DNA of 64,000 nucleotides from Plumapathes pennacea (lineage: Eukaryota; Cnidaria; Anthozoa; Antipatharia; Myriopathidae): assembly GCA_964036295.1 (NCBI GenBank), contig OZ038463.1:23671069-23735068 (forward strand). The letters run 5' to 3'. The translations under genes were made by a program, and so were the position numbers. Within the stretch, counting starts at the first letter, position 1, and every line of letters begins with the position of its first letter. Positions 1-10,312 of this stretch are shown piece by piece. Under the pieces are notes generated by a model. That model was not told where the DNA came from. It was given only the letters and a program-made list of their open reading frames with translations, and searched no databases.

Positions 1-430
1 TCTCGTCTTTGTATATCGAGCGCCTTCGTTCAGCTTGTTCCTTCAAGTTCTCAAGGTTCTGGATATCAGATTCTTCGTACATTTCTGTACAGTTGTGCAT
101 AGTTATGCAGTTCATTGATAAGTTCATTGCATTTGCTTTCATGGCTTTCAATATGGCTTTTAAGGCTGAACGGGCCGACCCAAGCCAAAACCGCTCAATG
201 AAATTTAGTGTGGGTATACTGCAGCCGGCGTATGCGTTTGTAAGTAAGATGAGTGGTCCATAAAATAATCCACAGAGCCAACTAAGGCAAGCAACCTGCT
301 ATCTTCAAAATGGCGAAACTGCTCGCCTCCCAAGTCACTTGATCACAACGTCATCACAAATCACATGATAATAAGAACCAATCACCGCATGCAGATTTGT
401 AACCCAGAAAAATAAAAAAATAAAAACACG
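1..430 (-). repeat. Repeat family Q copy carrying a conserved peptide frame
   Basis: Read on the minus strand, this is a diverged copy of the segment near 15330-15870. Both copies have a T-rich tract, then a core with GGTGATTGG followed by a CACGTG-like site (here 340-412), then an open frame (minus, about 290 to 1). The frame is kept between the copies despite an in-frame length difference. Shared words are WLCG, FYGPLILLTN, TLNFIERFWLGS and MHNCTEMYEE. The left edge is cut by the window. I do not recognise the peptide; it has one hydrophobic, membrane-like stretch. Confidence 0.75.
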
Positions 431-589
431 CTCCATTTTAAAGCTTGTGTCATCACAAACAATAAATAAAGATTGACTTTGGTGACTGTGCAAACTGATC
501 AAGTCACGATTGTAGTTGCGCTTTTTTTGGCTTTCAAGCCTCAAGAGTATTCTGTAGTTGCGTGTGAAAGTTGTCTCAGCGAATTTTGG

Positions 590-2170
590 AGTTTAGTTTA
601 GTTTAATGAATTCGCCACCTTTTACATATTACAAGTAGAATAACGTATAAAGGCACACAATTTACGAGCACGTGGAACAAAGAAATTAAGGGTGTGACTG
701 GGGAAAAGAACAGAACTTGCATCCCAATTGCAACTTAGCCCCTTAATATTAAAATAGAATAAGAGAAACTATAATGGTATTATACACTAATAAGTAGAAA
801 GGAGCAGATTTACACTAGCCTGGAGGACTGTAAGCTACTCGCTTTGAGGCATATATATTAAGAAGGCTAGATTTGAAAATAAGCAGTGAGTTGCACGACT
901 TGGTAATAGACGGCAGAGTGTTCCACAGTTCGGCAGACCTAATAAAATATGATTTCCTGTAATAGTCTTGTTTATGTTTGAGGATTAAGTTATAGTTATT
1001 TGGATCATAGTTTCGGGTTTGGTGTCTAGGTTGGAAAGTACACAGGTAATTTCTAACGTCAGTAGATACTAGGCCGGTTCTAGATTCAAAAAAGAGTATC
1101 AGATCTGAGATTTCCCCACGAAATTCTAAAGGGAGTAAATTTAGATTAGTCTATCAGGGTATGTCATGTCCTGAGGATAGTTCAATATAAATTTGGTGGC
1201 CCTTCGCTGAACATCTTCAATTAGTTTGCGATATTTTACACTATATGGCGACCATAAGTTCCTGGTGTATTCAAGTTTGGGTCGCACTATAGCACAATAC
1301 AAAAGTTTTCTGGTGATGGGGTCAGCCAGGTCCCAGCAAACTCTTTTAAGGAGGCCAAGAGTCTTATTGACGTTTGCAACAGTGTCTTCAATGTGTTTTG
1401 CCCATGAGAGGTCATTTGACAAGTGATACCAAGGTCAGTGATGGAAGATACACACTCAAGCGGCCGACTGCCAAGACTGTAGTTTCTCCTAGTTTCACAT
1501 GGGCTCTTCTTTTCGGAGATATGCATCACCTTGCATTTAGATGGATTGAATTCCATAGTCCAGTCTTGACTCCAGTTATGGAGACAGTCTAGGTCCTTTT
1601 GGAGAAGGCCGTCGTCGCCTGGTAGGACCATAGCTTGATATAATTTGGAATCATCTGCAAAGAGGGCAATGGCTGAGTTGAATCTGATGTATTCCGGAGC
1701 GTCGTTTACGTAAACAAGGAACATGAGCGGACCAAGAATTGACCCCTGTGGCACGCCGGACGTCACGGTCCGCCAATCTGAGGAGCCTTCTAGCACAACT
1801 TTCTGTTTTCTGTCAGTAAGGGAGCTACGAATCCACAATAGGAGTGGTCCGCTGATGCCGTATCGTTCAAGCTTAAGCAGCAGCAAATTGTGTAATACCT
1901 CGTCAAAGGTTTTTGACAGGTCAAGGTAGATAGCATCAACCTCTTTTCCACGTTCAGCTAGTTCAGCTAGAGTTCATCTAGTGTCCACGAAAATTGAAGA
2001 CTGCACGTTGTCTGAACTAAACCAGACTGCCGTGTGACAAAGATTTTTTTTAGCGACTGACTGGTGACGTCGCTACACAACCGTGGTTTGCAAAAAGATT
2101 TTAACATAATTCTAAGCAGAAGATAAACAAGAACCACACTTTCCAAAAACCCACTACAGAGCAAGGGGAT
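590..2170 (-). pseudogene. LINE (CR1/L2/jockey-like) reverse transcriptase, 5'-truncated and frameshifted
   Basis: Minus-strand relic of a non-LTR retrotransposon ORF2. In order on that strand: a QSG block (about 2030), YLDLSKTFDE (about 1900, RT motif with the first catalytic Asp), SGVPQGSILGPL (about 1730) and FADDSKLY (about 1645, catalytic FADD box). The thumb and C-terminal region follow, ending near 815, with LWNTLPS near 925. Frameshifts lie near 1965 and 1430. The 3' end carries short TTAAACTAAAC-type tandem units at 590-608, the microsatellite-like tail typical of CR1/L2 lineages. The endonuclease half is missing, as expected for 5' truncation. Family placement is from motifs only. 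Confidence 0.85.
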
Positions 2171-2356
2171 ATTTGCGATTATCGTATTTCTAGTATATCT
2201 TTTATAATGAATACAGATGGAGTTCCTGCTTTTAAATCTTCCAAAGTTTCCATCTGGCCTATTTATTTGATTGTAAACAAGCTCCCACACACCAAAAGAA
2301 TGGTGAAGGAAAACATGCTGCTTTCAGGTCTGTAGTTCGGTAAAAAGAAACCGCCA
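2171..2356. other. Unassigned spacer
   Basis: Short AT-rich stretch between the LINE relic and the next transposon scrap. No motif seen. Confidence 0.4.
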
Positions 2357-2580
2357 ATGTGGACATTCCTGAAACCACAGTATGAAAATCTTCGACAACC
2401 AGAGGAAGGCATAGGGCTAAAGGCACCACAACGAGGCAAGTTTACTTGTAAAGATGTGGTCCTTGCATGGATTTGTCACCTACCTGCTCACTGTCTGGTC
2501 TGTAATCACATGCAGTTCAATGGAGAATACAGTTGTTAGAAGTGCCTCCAACCTGGAAAACTGTAAAAGCTGAGGGCTGA
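2357..2580 (+). pseudogene. CACTA/Tnp2-like DNA transposase fragment
   Basis: The 60-codon frame has the arrangement seen in animal Tnp2-like (EnSpm/CACTA-type) proteins: a FLKPxYENL segment, an EEGIGLKAP segment, then C-x2-LPAHCLVCN, QFNGEYSC and, past a stop codon, KCLQPG. Those cysteines form the zinc-binding knuckle of the family. Only this central piece survives, with no TIRs in reach. The assignment rests on motif memory and is moderate. A related but different fragment lies at 41493-42285. Confidence 0.55.
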
Positions 2581-3147
2581 CAAACAAGAGCTTTCCCAAA
2601 TCAAGCAAATGAAATATGAAATATGAAAGATATGCTCCACATGAAACTCACTGTTAACAAAAGGTCTTGACTTATCTACTGCCACGCCCATAACAATGGC
2701 TCACTCAGAATTATCGAATTTTTGCTGCGAAGCACTGGCCACGCAGCAACACTAATCTTGCAACCAATCTCGAAATACTGTAGAATGTGTCGTTCTGGAT
2801 TATCAGTCATGTGACAGCTGATGGCCAATTAGGAACGCAGACGCTTGCACATGCGTACGCAAGTCATGATGCTCACACATGTTCGTTCTTTAAACGTAAG
2901 GTGAGTACTGAATGTGCTTCTGCCTTGTTGGAAATGATTCTGAGGGGATTGTGTAGAACGATTTATCAAGGTCTTCAAGGTTTGTGTATGTATGGCCCTT
3001 ATTCGCTATCTTCAACTCAAATCGTTAAAAGTGAAACTCCCACTGTGTCATCGAAGCATTCTCTCTCGTTATTAATGCAAAGGAATGTAAAAAATTATGG
3101 TAAATCCAGTTCGGGCTCGAATCACGCAAACTGAGTCATTGAACTCG
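2581..3147. other. No gene recognised
   Basis: AT-rich sequence. The short open frame at 2787-3134 has no recognisable motif and no codon-level support. I see no repeat shared with the rest of the window. Confidence 0.4.
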
Positions 3148-3312
3148 CTAGCCATTCATCTAACTGACCCGATGTGGTCACAAGACAAAAGGCATTGTTC
3201 TCGGCGGCCATTGAGCCAACCGACCCAATGTGGTCGCAAAACAAAACAACCGAGGCATTGTTCTCGGCGGCCATTGAGCCAACTGACCAGATGTGTTCTC
3301 GAAGCAAACCAA
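3148..3312. repeat. Tandem repeat, 63-bp period, about 2.5 copies
   Basis: GGCATTGTTCTCGGCGGCC starts at 3191 and again at 3254, exactly 63 bp apart. A degraded upstream partial unit (GACCCGATGTGGTCACAAG) starts near 3166. Several overlapping open frames on both strands here are products of the repeat, since 63 is a multiple of three, and are not genes. Confidence 0.8.
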
Positions 3313-4560
3313 CTCAACCACTGCACTCGGACGCAACCAACAGACGGTATGCACCGAACGAAGCCTTGCATAAAGCAGTTTCTCATCAGCTTTATCAAAC
3401 ACTTGCTTTACATGCAAGAGTTTGGATTGCTAGAATCATTTAATTACCCATTCTGAATTATTCAGGAAATGTCACTGCTATTTCATGGGATAGATACATT
3501 GCAGAAATGTCAACAAAGGGTACATGGTGTGACAACATAATTATTCAAGCAGTAGCCAATGCTGTTAACTGCATCTTATTATATGACTGTGACGTAGTTT
3601 TACTATATAAGGTCGCAACAGAGTGCCAGTATGAGAGCGTATTACACACTTCAAATCCGTATTACACTGTAGAAAACCGGTTTGACCGGTTTAGATGCGC
3701 GCATATCACAAATAAATCAAAGATTTTTCTGAGTGCAAGGTAAAACGGTGCAACGAAAGTCTATGACTTTTCAGATACAAGACCCTTCCATCGAAAGAAA
3801 CTGTTACTGAATAATTTGTCAAGGAAGAGAAAGCACAGTTCAGTTGGTGGAAAGCGAACAATCGCCATGGACAAACGGCAGTTCTGACTCCGTAAAATTT
3901 TCCGCACGATGCTGTCACTGTAAACACTGCAAAATGATTTTCGCCGTGTACGAACACTGTTTTGAGTGGTTCCTTTGCTTGAAGGGGTCTTAAACTTTCT
4001 ACAACCAGGCAGGAAATCGGTGAGTTGTTAATAATCTATAACTTGACAACATGTCGGCGGTAAAAATCCTAGTTGTGTTATGAAAGTTTCAGATTCTTCA
4101 ACATACACATTCGCTGGCTCTGTTCTTGTGTTTATTCCTTAACTACTCCGAGAAAATAAAAACCCTGTTTTGAGTACAAAGCTGCTTGCTATTGAAGAAC
4201 AAAAATGGTTAAAAGTTTAAGCAAAGTGATCGATTTCAACCGCTCGAAGCACGTTTGTTCACTGAATATTTATTCTGTCGAAGCAAGCATCTTCGTCTCC
4301 AGCGCATTTATCTCAGCACATTTAATCTGAATTGAACTTTGATCATTTGGTGGCATAACTTTTTTAATTTTCTCTGTCAAGATTTTTAAATCGATGACCG
4401 GATTGGAAGCTGTAAGTGAATCTTTGTGTAAATGAGTGTGCGTACATTTTGCCTGGGATTGAATGAAAACAGTTTTGCTCAAGTCTCTGTTTTAAGTTTG
4501 CTGAAATATATTTTATATAAAGGTAAAACTACGTCACAGTCATATAATAAATCCCTCATT
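3313..4560. other. No gene recognised
   Basis: AT-rich, with only short open frames and no protein motif on either strand. No tandem array or TIR found. Probably decayed repeat or intergenic sequence. Confidence 0.4.
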
Positions 4561-4690
4561 CGATGGTTTAGCGCGTGATACGGGCCGGCATTTTACTCGT
4601 TACTCGCATTTTTCCTCGCCCCGCGGTGGGGCTCCAAAAAAATACGAGCAACTCGTAAAATACTGACCCGTATTATGCGCTAAACCATCA
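4561..4690. repeat. Foldback (hairpin) element of about 130 bp
   Basis: GATGGTTTAGCGC near 4562 returns as GCGCTAAACCATC ending at 4689. The arms continue with TGATACGGG against CCCGTATTA, then ATTTTACTCGTTACTCG against CGAGCAACTCGTAAAAT. The loop region (about 4612-4635) is GC-rich (CCCCGCGGTGGGG) and forms a second small stem. One long imperfect hairpin like this is typical of a foldback or MITE-class element. No clear target duplication is visible. Confidence 0.75.
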
Positions 4691-4996
4691 AATAAGATGT
4701 ATATACATATCACCCAGTCCAATAACCATGGTGCTGTTATCACCACTCCCAAAAGTAGCAATGAAAATCGAAGTATTGTTTTCACTGGACACATTCCTGA
4801 AGTGCATTGCCTCAACTGTTGAGAATCATCCTTAAGATGATAGTGCAACACATCTTAAAAGAATGATATTGGAAACGGAATGTGCAAAAAATGGACACTT
4901 GTTCAAAAGAATCACAGGAAAGAATTAAAAAAACAGTCAGGACATACATGCAAAAAAAACCACAGCAAGTTGTAGAAACTGATAGTCTGTTGAATC
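4691..4996. other. No gene recognised
   Basis: Stretch between the foldback element and the Helitron relic. It may be decayed Helitron 5' sequence, but no motif supports this. Confidence 0.3.
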
Positions 4997-4997
4997 T

Positions 4998-6730
4998 GAT
5001 AAGCAAAGCAGCAAAGGCTTGCTAAAGACAGGGAACGCAAGAGAAATCGTTCTAAAAGTGAAACTGCTGAGAAGCAAAAAAAGCTTCAATCAGATAAGCA
5101 ATACAGAAGAAATAAGTGTAAAAGTGAAGCTCCTGAAAAAGCTGTGCCGAATGAGCCAAGTACTTCTTTTGAAAAAAAAAAAAAGGAAACTACCTGTGAG
5201 TCAAGCAGAGTACCTCAAAGAGTTCAATGTGCTCAGTCATGGTCCAACCCATGAACAAGATTAGGCCAACTCTAACATTAACAAATTCCACCAAGTGATT
5301 GAGTTTGGTATTAATCAGTGTACAATTTGTAAAGAGGCTTGGCCATTCAAATCAAAACCTAGGTCACTAGACACTTTCATCTGCTCACGATGTACTGGGG
5401 ATAAGAAATTTCTGAAGAAATTTTCAGATAAAAATCCTGATTCCTTCTCCAATCCCACCTCAGTTACAAGGTTTGATTCAAATAGAAGAGATATTGATTG
5501 CTCATGCTCTGCCTATAATGAGAGTAGTACTATTCAGATGCTGTAATAAATCAACTCTCTGCTGAATACCCAATGTCTTGGCCTGCAGTTGAGGATCAGC
5601 CATTGAATGAATATCAAACACCACACCTTGCTACTATGGCATTTCCTACACTATTCCCTGATGGTAAGGGAGACCCAATCAATCTGGCATTGCTAAAAGT
5701 GTTCCTCTCCAAGAGCGAATTAAGCATCTCATAAAATTTGCTGAGAAAATTGATGGTAAATGGGAAAATCGGTTTGCCAGCCATCCCAGGTTTTCATATT
5801 GGGCTTTGGATATGATTCAGAGAAAGAGAACTTTGCAACAAAGTGGGATATTTCTGAAACAGAATCCAGGTGAAGCACATCTTACAATTGATGAATTTCG
5901 TGAAATGGCTGCAAGTAATAATTCTACTGCCTTTATGTCTACAGTGTCCAGATATGTTGTTATTATTGCTGGCTCAAATGCTTATTGGCATAAGGTGAAA
6001 GAAGACCTTAAAGCTATAATAACAAGTGTTGGAACACCAACATTGTTCTTCACATTTTCATCAGCTGACATGCATTGGCCAGAACTTCATTCTCTGTTTG
6101 GAGACAACAGCAGTGAGGTCAGACGACAATATGTCATCAATAATCCACATGTTGTGGACTGGTTCTTCACTCAGAGATTAGAGAGATTCATAAAGTACTG
6201 GCTGTATAATACCCTTGATGCAAAATGGCACTGGTTTGGGTATGAATACCAAGGTAGAGGTAGTATACACTGCCATGGCACTGCTAAACTAAAGAATGAC
6301 CCAGGATTGTGTGAACTCACTGAGACTGTTTTGAAAGGTTTCTTGGCACAAAAATATAAAGATTACCATAGTATAGATACAACAGAACTAGACAAGGATA
6401 TTGAAACTGGCAATAAAGCTGCTGACACAGAATGTCAGTATGTTGATTGGTTGTTATCAACTGTTAATCCAAACCCACCAGAAGAAGGTATGTGGATAAG
6501 GCCACAAGTGCATCCATGTCAGAAATCGTATAAAGACATCCCTAATTCAGAAGTAGATTCTGACTACATAGATCTTGAATACAGTTCAGCGCCATACTCG
6601 TTGTAGTAATAACTATTGTCTGAGAAAGCACAATGAATCTGATTTGAAATGTAGGTTTCACTTTCCATTCGAACACTGTCCACAGACAAAGTTAGAATTT
6701 GAGCAAGTTCACAAACTTGGGCAAAATCGG
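4998..6730 (+). pseudogene. Helitron RepHel fragment (N-terminal region and HUH replicase), frameshifted
   Basis: Relic of a rolling-circle Helitron protein. From 4998 a Lys/Arg-rich frame (LAKDRERKRNRSKSE) leads into a CTICKEAWP...CSRC zinc-like region (about 5318-5390). Then come [19 protein letters not shown] (about 5615-5670) and a long clean frame at 5806-6606 with [16 protein letters not shown] (about 6040) and [12 protein letters not shown] (about 6245). The last is the HUH (His-x-His) metal site of the rolling-circle endonuclease. A second frame continues with [12 protein letters not shown] (from about 6590) to LEFEQVH. Homology stops near 6725, before the catalytic tyrosines and the Pif1 helicase. 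At least three frame breaks are visible between 5230 and 5810. The element is dead and 3'-truncated. Confidence 0.85.
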
Positions 6731-6839
6731 ATAATGTGCTTTATAGTAAGTATGTCAACTCATGTTATATTGTTTTACCTTGAAAGTAAAGTTATGAACA
6801 AAAAAGATCACACAGCATCTAAATGTGTATCTTTTCGTT

Positions 6840-6911
6840 GCAGAACTCTTTTACTACCTAACTTCACGTCGAAAAACTAGCGGAATTTCCATCCACTTAG
6901 TAAGTGCTTGT
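6840..6911 (+). other. Exon-like start, upstream copy of the piece at 7232
   Basis: TTTTCGTTGCAG followed by AACTCTTTTACTACC is a diverged copy of TTTCTTTGTAG followed by AACTCTTTTCCCACC at 7223-7247. Similarity runs about 70 bp past the AG. Both copies stay open in the same frame (ELFYYLTSRRKTSG here). This looks like a duplicated 3' splice site plus exon start. It is inference from sequence only. Confidence 0.4.
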
Positions 6912-7231
6912 GTTCCATTGTTTACTCTAAAGCAAATTGTAGGAAGCTAAAACACGATACATACACAAATATAACACAATAGATCTTAAATACGTTCTCT
7001 TTATGAACAGTGAAAAATATTCTTCCTTTTTTAGAATTTTCTTTGCTCCATTATCAAACAGTAACTTCGACAATATAACTGCGTATAAGCCATTTATTTT
7101 GTAGTGTAAAAAGGGTGTGGCTCTCATTCGCCTCTTTTATGCGTATGTTCACGATTTGATCATGTACATTTAGTCAAAATTTACCAATATTAAATCATAC
7201 AGAGTTGCTTAACTCTTCCTGTTTTCTTTGT

Positions 7232-7504
7232 AGAACTCTTTTCCCACCAAATTTCGCCTCGAAAAACCAGGAGAATTTCATTTACTGAGCAAGTGCGTCA
7301 TAAACTGTTTTCTCAGTTGTTCAGTCTGTTTCACAAAAACAAGCCTAAAATTAATCAATTCGGAACTCGTAGAAAATATCTTCACATTTTACTACAAGAG
7401 TTTCTTTCAAAACATTCCACTCCCGTTAATAACGCATTTATATTCTTCGTGCGATTCATGGTAAATAAAGATATACCTAACCAACTCACCAGCCCCACAA
7501 AATA
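7232..7504 (+). CDS. Candidate exon, unknown protein (open to stop at 7502)
   Basis: After a pyrimidine-rich tract and AG at 7231, a frame stays open for about 90 codons to TAG. It is basic and Phe/Lys-rich (RKTRRISFTEQVRHK, then FLSKHSTPVNNAF). I do not recognise it. Support is the splice-like start, the duplicated copy at 6840 and frame conservation between copies. There is no start codon until 7293 within the frame, so it would be an internal or terminal exon. Confidence 0.3.
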
Positions 7505-7585
7505 GACTTTATTTAGTTGTACGATGATGGTTATACCATTCCTCCTCAGATGTAACCACTTTCATCTGAATCAACTGCTACCCAC

Positions 7586-8239
7586 TTGTCAAGATTACCA
7601 CCGGCCTACTACATCGTGATCATGCCCATCAGCTTTATTTTTCCCGAAGTGCAATATATCCGAACCTGTCAACTCACCCCTGCGCAACTCAGTGAAATCA
7701 GTGACTACTTTAAAGCTTACCTATCAACTCCACTGACCTTCTGCTCCAACTGCAACACTCATCATGATGGCAACATTATCTGTTCCCGTTTTTCTACCTC
7801 CCAAGACGCCCTCAACATATTTTTTGACCTCATCGATGCCCACGCAAAAATTCCATGGTCGAAGCCCCATATAGTCCATCAAATCATCGAACTCTGCGCT
7901 TACTTTCAACTACCCTCATCTTTAATCTGGAGACCATTTACTCGAAAACTATTTTTACCTGCATTATGTTTCGAACAGTCTGATCTTGTTGCTGTAATCC
8001 ATCATCTTTATTCAGTTATGTTTACCAAACTAGCTGCTTATATATGTAATTTTTTAGCTTTTATGTCACCATCTTCAGGTGTTTATTGGCATGATTTATA
8101 TTCTTTTCCATCATTTAACAATTTCCTCCAATGTGTCAATAGCCGCCGTCGCCGATATTACCAATATATTCAAGATCATAAGCAATCTCCCCCACAAAAA
8201 TTTTGTTTTGACGTCTGGGACTTTAACCAATCATTTTAG
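7586..8239 (+). CDS. Unrecognised ORF, 217 codons
   Basis: Longest open frame in the 7-10 kb block. It has a short His/Cys cluster (CSNCNTHHDGNIIC, about codons 53-66), then an aromatic-rich region with repeated Leu/Ile/Phe and an Arg-rich stretch (SRRRRYYQYIQDHK) near the C-terminus. The cluster could bind metal. The last 15 or so codons lie inside a block duplicated at 9405-9480, so the annotated end may be repeat-derived. No family recognised. Codon use is AT-biased like the surroundings. The first listed codon may not be the real start, and an upstream exon is possible. Confidence 0.4.
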   Translation: MSRLPPAYYIVIMPISFIFPEVQYIRTCQLTPAQLSEISDYFKAYLSTPLTFCSNCNTHHDGNIICSRFSTSQDALNIFFDLIDAHAKIPWSKPHIVHQIIELCAYFQLPSSLIWRPFTRKLFLPALCFEQSDLVAVIHHLYSVMFTKLAAYICNFLAFMSPSSGVYWHDLYSFPSFNNFLQCVNSRRRRYYQYIQDHKQSPPQKFCFDVWDFNQSF

Positions 8240-8515
8240 TTATTTACATTTGTATCCCTTTACACAAAAGAATTTAAGCTACTAAGTTTTAGAATTTCCA
8301 GTTCAATAGTTTTTCTATTTTTGACCTTTTGCACCTACCTCTTTCCTCCTTGCACCCGTAGTGAAAATTGCAAAACAAATTCATCCTTGTCAAACTATTT
8401 TCATCACCATAGCGGCCGTAGTATTCCTGCGTTCTGTGAAACTTGTAGATAGTATAAAATAACAATACACTCAAGGTAAAAGAATCAGTCAAACATTGCA
8501 ATAAAAAAATGAAAC
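8190..8515. repeat. Duplicated block, copy 1 (partner at 9405-9795)
   Basis: Shares TTGACGTCTGGGACTTT-like sequence, CATTTGTATCCCTTTA, TTGACCTTTTGCACCTACC, ACAAATTCATCCTTGTC and CACTCAAGGTAAAAGAA with 9405-9795, in the same order. The second copy has about 65 bp more between the first two parts. The duplication includes the 3' end of the ORF at 7586. Confidence 0.8.
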
Positions 8516-9234
8516 CTGTAATGTTATCTGAAATTAAGATATTGACCTCACTAGTAACCCAGAGTCATCACATCACCAACATACATAATGCGTTTGTCAC
8601 ACATATCAACGCCTTATACATTTTACCTTGCCATACATCTGTGCATACCAGAAAATCATAACCAGAAATGTGGCACAGTCACCGCTTTGAAACGCAGGCT
8701 TACGTGATGCTCAGCGGGAGCTTTTCAGTTGTATTTTCCATTGGAAAAATTTTTCAAAAGGACCAATATTGCACATTTGAACAAGATACTGAACTTACAA
8801 ACCATATAAATCAAACAAAAAAGTCGCATTTTACGGATAACTTAATATATCATACACATTACGAAATACATCCATAAACAACGAAGTTGTAAACATCTGA
8901 AGCCTCAATCATCGGTAAACAGCGGTCTATGCCTTCAGAACTTTGTAACCGCTCTGTATTCTAAATGGCAAATCAGTGAAAGCAATTTCATTGCAGAAAA
9001 TCGTGGAGAATAGCTCTTAAACTGCTTCTAAAACCGTCAATGCCGTTAAAATCTACTCTTCAGTTATTGTCGTACTTCAGGACAGGCAAGAATTATTTTC
9101 TATACAAATTTACCCCTCGAAAACCATGGAATATCGAACTGTGATCTTCGCCAAAGAAGTTCAGATATACACATGTTGACAAGCGACTATTCTAGTTCCT
9201 CTAACTGTGGCTCAACCAAACACATAGTTCTCTA
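8516..9234. other. No gene recognised
   Basis: AT-rich, intron-like sequence between duplicated blocks. The ORF at 8668-8877 has no recognisable motif. Confidence 0.4.
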
Positions 9235-9391
9235 ACAACATTTAGACAAGTAACTTTTCAACTTAAATTCTTATTTCTGTTTTTCCTTTTTAGCAAAAGT
9301 CAAGAGCTCAAACAATGAACAACGGATAAAAGGTAAATATCTTTCAAATTCTTATCCTATCACTCATTTCCCAGAAAAGTTTCCTTATTTA
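9235..9391 (+). repeat. Tandem unit with 39-bp mini-exon, copy 1
   Basis: AACAACATTTAGACAAGTAA starts the unit, and a near-identical unit starts at 9798, about 562 bp on. Inside, TTTTTCCTTTTTAG precedes a 39-bp segment (9294-9332) followed by GTAAAT, an AG...GT-bounded candidate micro-exon. It is open in one frame (KVKSSNNEQRIK) with two leading bases and one trailing base. Confidence 0.6.
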
Positions 9392-9404
9392 TTCAAAGTA
9401 ATAA

Positions 9405-9795
9405 CCAACCTCCCCCATAAGATTTTCTTTTGACGTGTGAGACTTTCAGCAATCATTTTAGTAATTTACATTTGTATCCCTTTATATTTTTTAATTATGC
9501 GTTGAAACACAAATTCCATCCCAGCTTTAAAAAGTTAAGACGCAAAAAAAAAATTAAGCTACAAAATTTTAGACTTTCCAGTTCAATACTTTTTCTCCTC
9601 TTGACCTTTTGCACCTACCTCTTTCCTCCTTGCACCCATAGTGAAAATTGCAAAACAAATTCATCCTTGTCAAACTATTTTCATCACCATAGCGGTCGTA
9701 GTATTCCTGCATTCCATGAAACTCGTATATGGTATAAAAATAACAATACACTGAAGGTAAAAGAACCAGTCAAACATTCCAATAAAAGTGAAACC
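9405..9795. repeat. Duplicated block, copy 2 (partner at 8190-8515)
   Basis: Same order of shared words as copy 1. An added A-rich segment (about 9500-9555) separates the first and second parts. Open frames in it on both strands are repeat products. Confidence 0.8.
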
Positions 9796-9797
9796 TA

Positions 9798-9955
9798 ACA
9801 ACATTTAGACAAATAACTTTTCAATTTAAATTCTTATTTCTGTTTTTCCTTTCAGCAAAAGTCAGGGTCTCAAGCAATGAACAACGGAAAAAAGGTAAAT
9901 ATTTTCCAAATTGTTATCATATTACTCATTTTCCAGAAAGTTTTTCTTATACATA
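9798..9955 (+). repeat. Tandem unit with 39-bp mini-exon, copy 2
   Basis: Second copy of the unit at 9235. Polypyrimidine plus CAG, then 39 bp (9856-9894) ending AAAAAAG and GTAAAT. The frame kept open is the same as in copy 1 (KVRVSSNEQRKK). A 39-bp exon is symmetric, so either copy could be included or skipped without a frame change. Confidence 0.6.
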
Positions 9956-10056
9956 AAGCACATTAAATCTAACATCCCAAATGAAATCTAAAATACACAT
10001 ACATACCAACTCACCCATTCAAACAACATTCAACCTTTCTTTCATATATATTTCAG

Positions 10057-10114
10057 ATTGCTTTGAAGAAAAAGAAAACAACTCCTCATTCACCCAGTGT
10101 AAGAAGAAGAAAAG
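10057..10114 (+). CDS. Candidate 58-bp exon, lysine-rich
   Basis: CATATATATTTCAG precedes the segment, and GTAATA follows. If spliced to either 39-bp mini-exon, the split codon G/AT keeps the frame open and gives a very Lys/Glu-rich peptide (DCFEEKENNSSFTQCKKKK). This resembles a nuclear-localisation stretch, but no family is recognised. The three mini-exons together suggest a small multi-exon gene or pseudogene. No start or end exon was identified. Confidence 0.35.
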
Positions 10115-10170
10115 GTAATATATATATGTAATATAGTACATATAGTATATATATAATAATATATGTAATT
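10115..10170. repeat. AT-rich simple repeat
   Basis: Irregular TA/TATG microsatellite (TATATATATGTAATATAG and similar). Confidence 0.8.
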
Positions 10171-10312
10171 AAGTAAGTTCACTTCTCAAAGAAAGTGAAT
10201 ACACAGAACTTCCCAAAATCATATTAACATTTACCTTTAGTCAACAAGCTTCTTTCACAACTCCATGACTTAATTATACTATTCTTATATTAATAACATT
10301 GTTAAATTTTTG

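Noticed and set aside
2787-3134. 115-codon ORF as a possible gene
   Set aside because: No motif, no splice or repeat support, and base composition like the flanking non-coding DNA.
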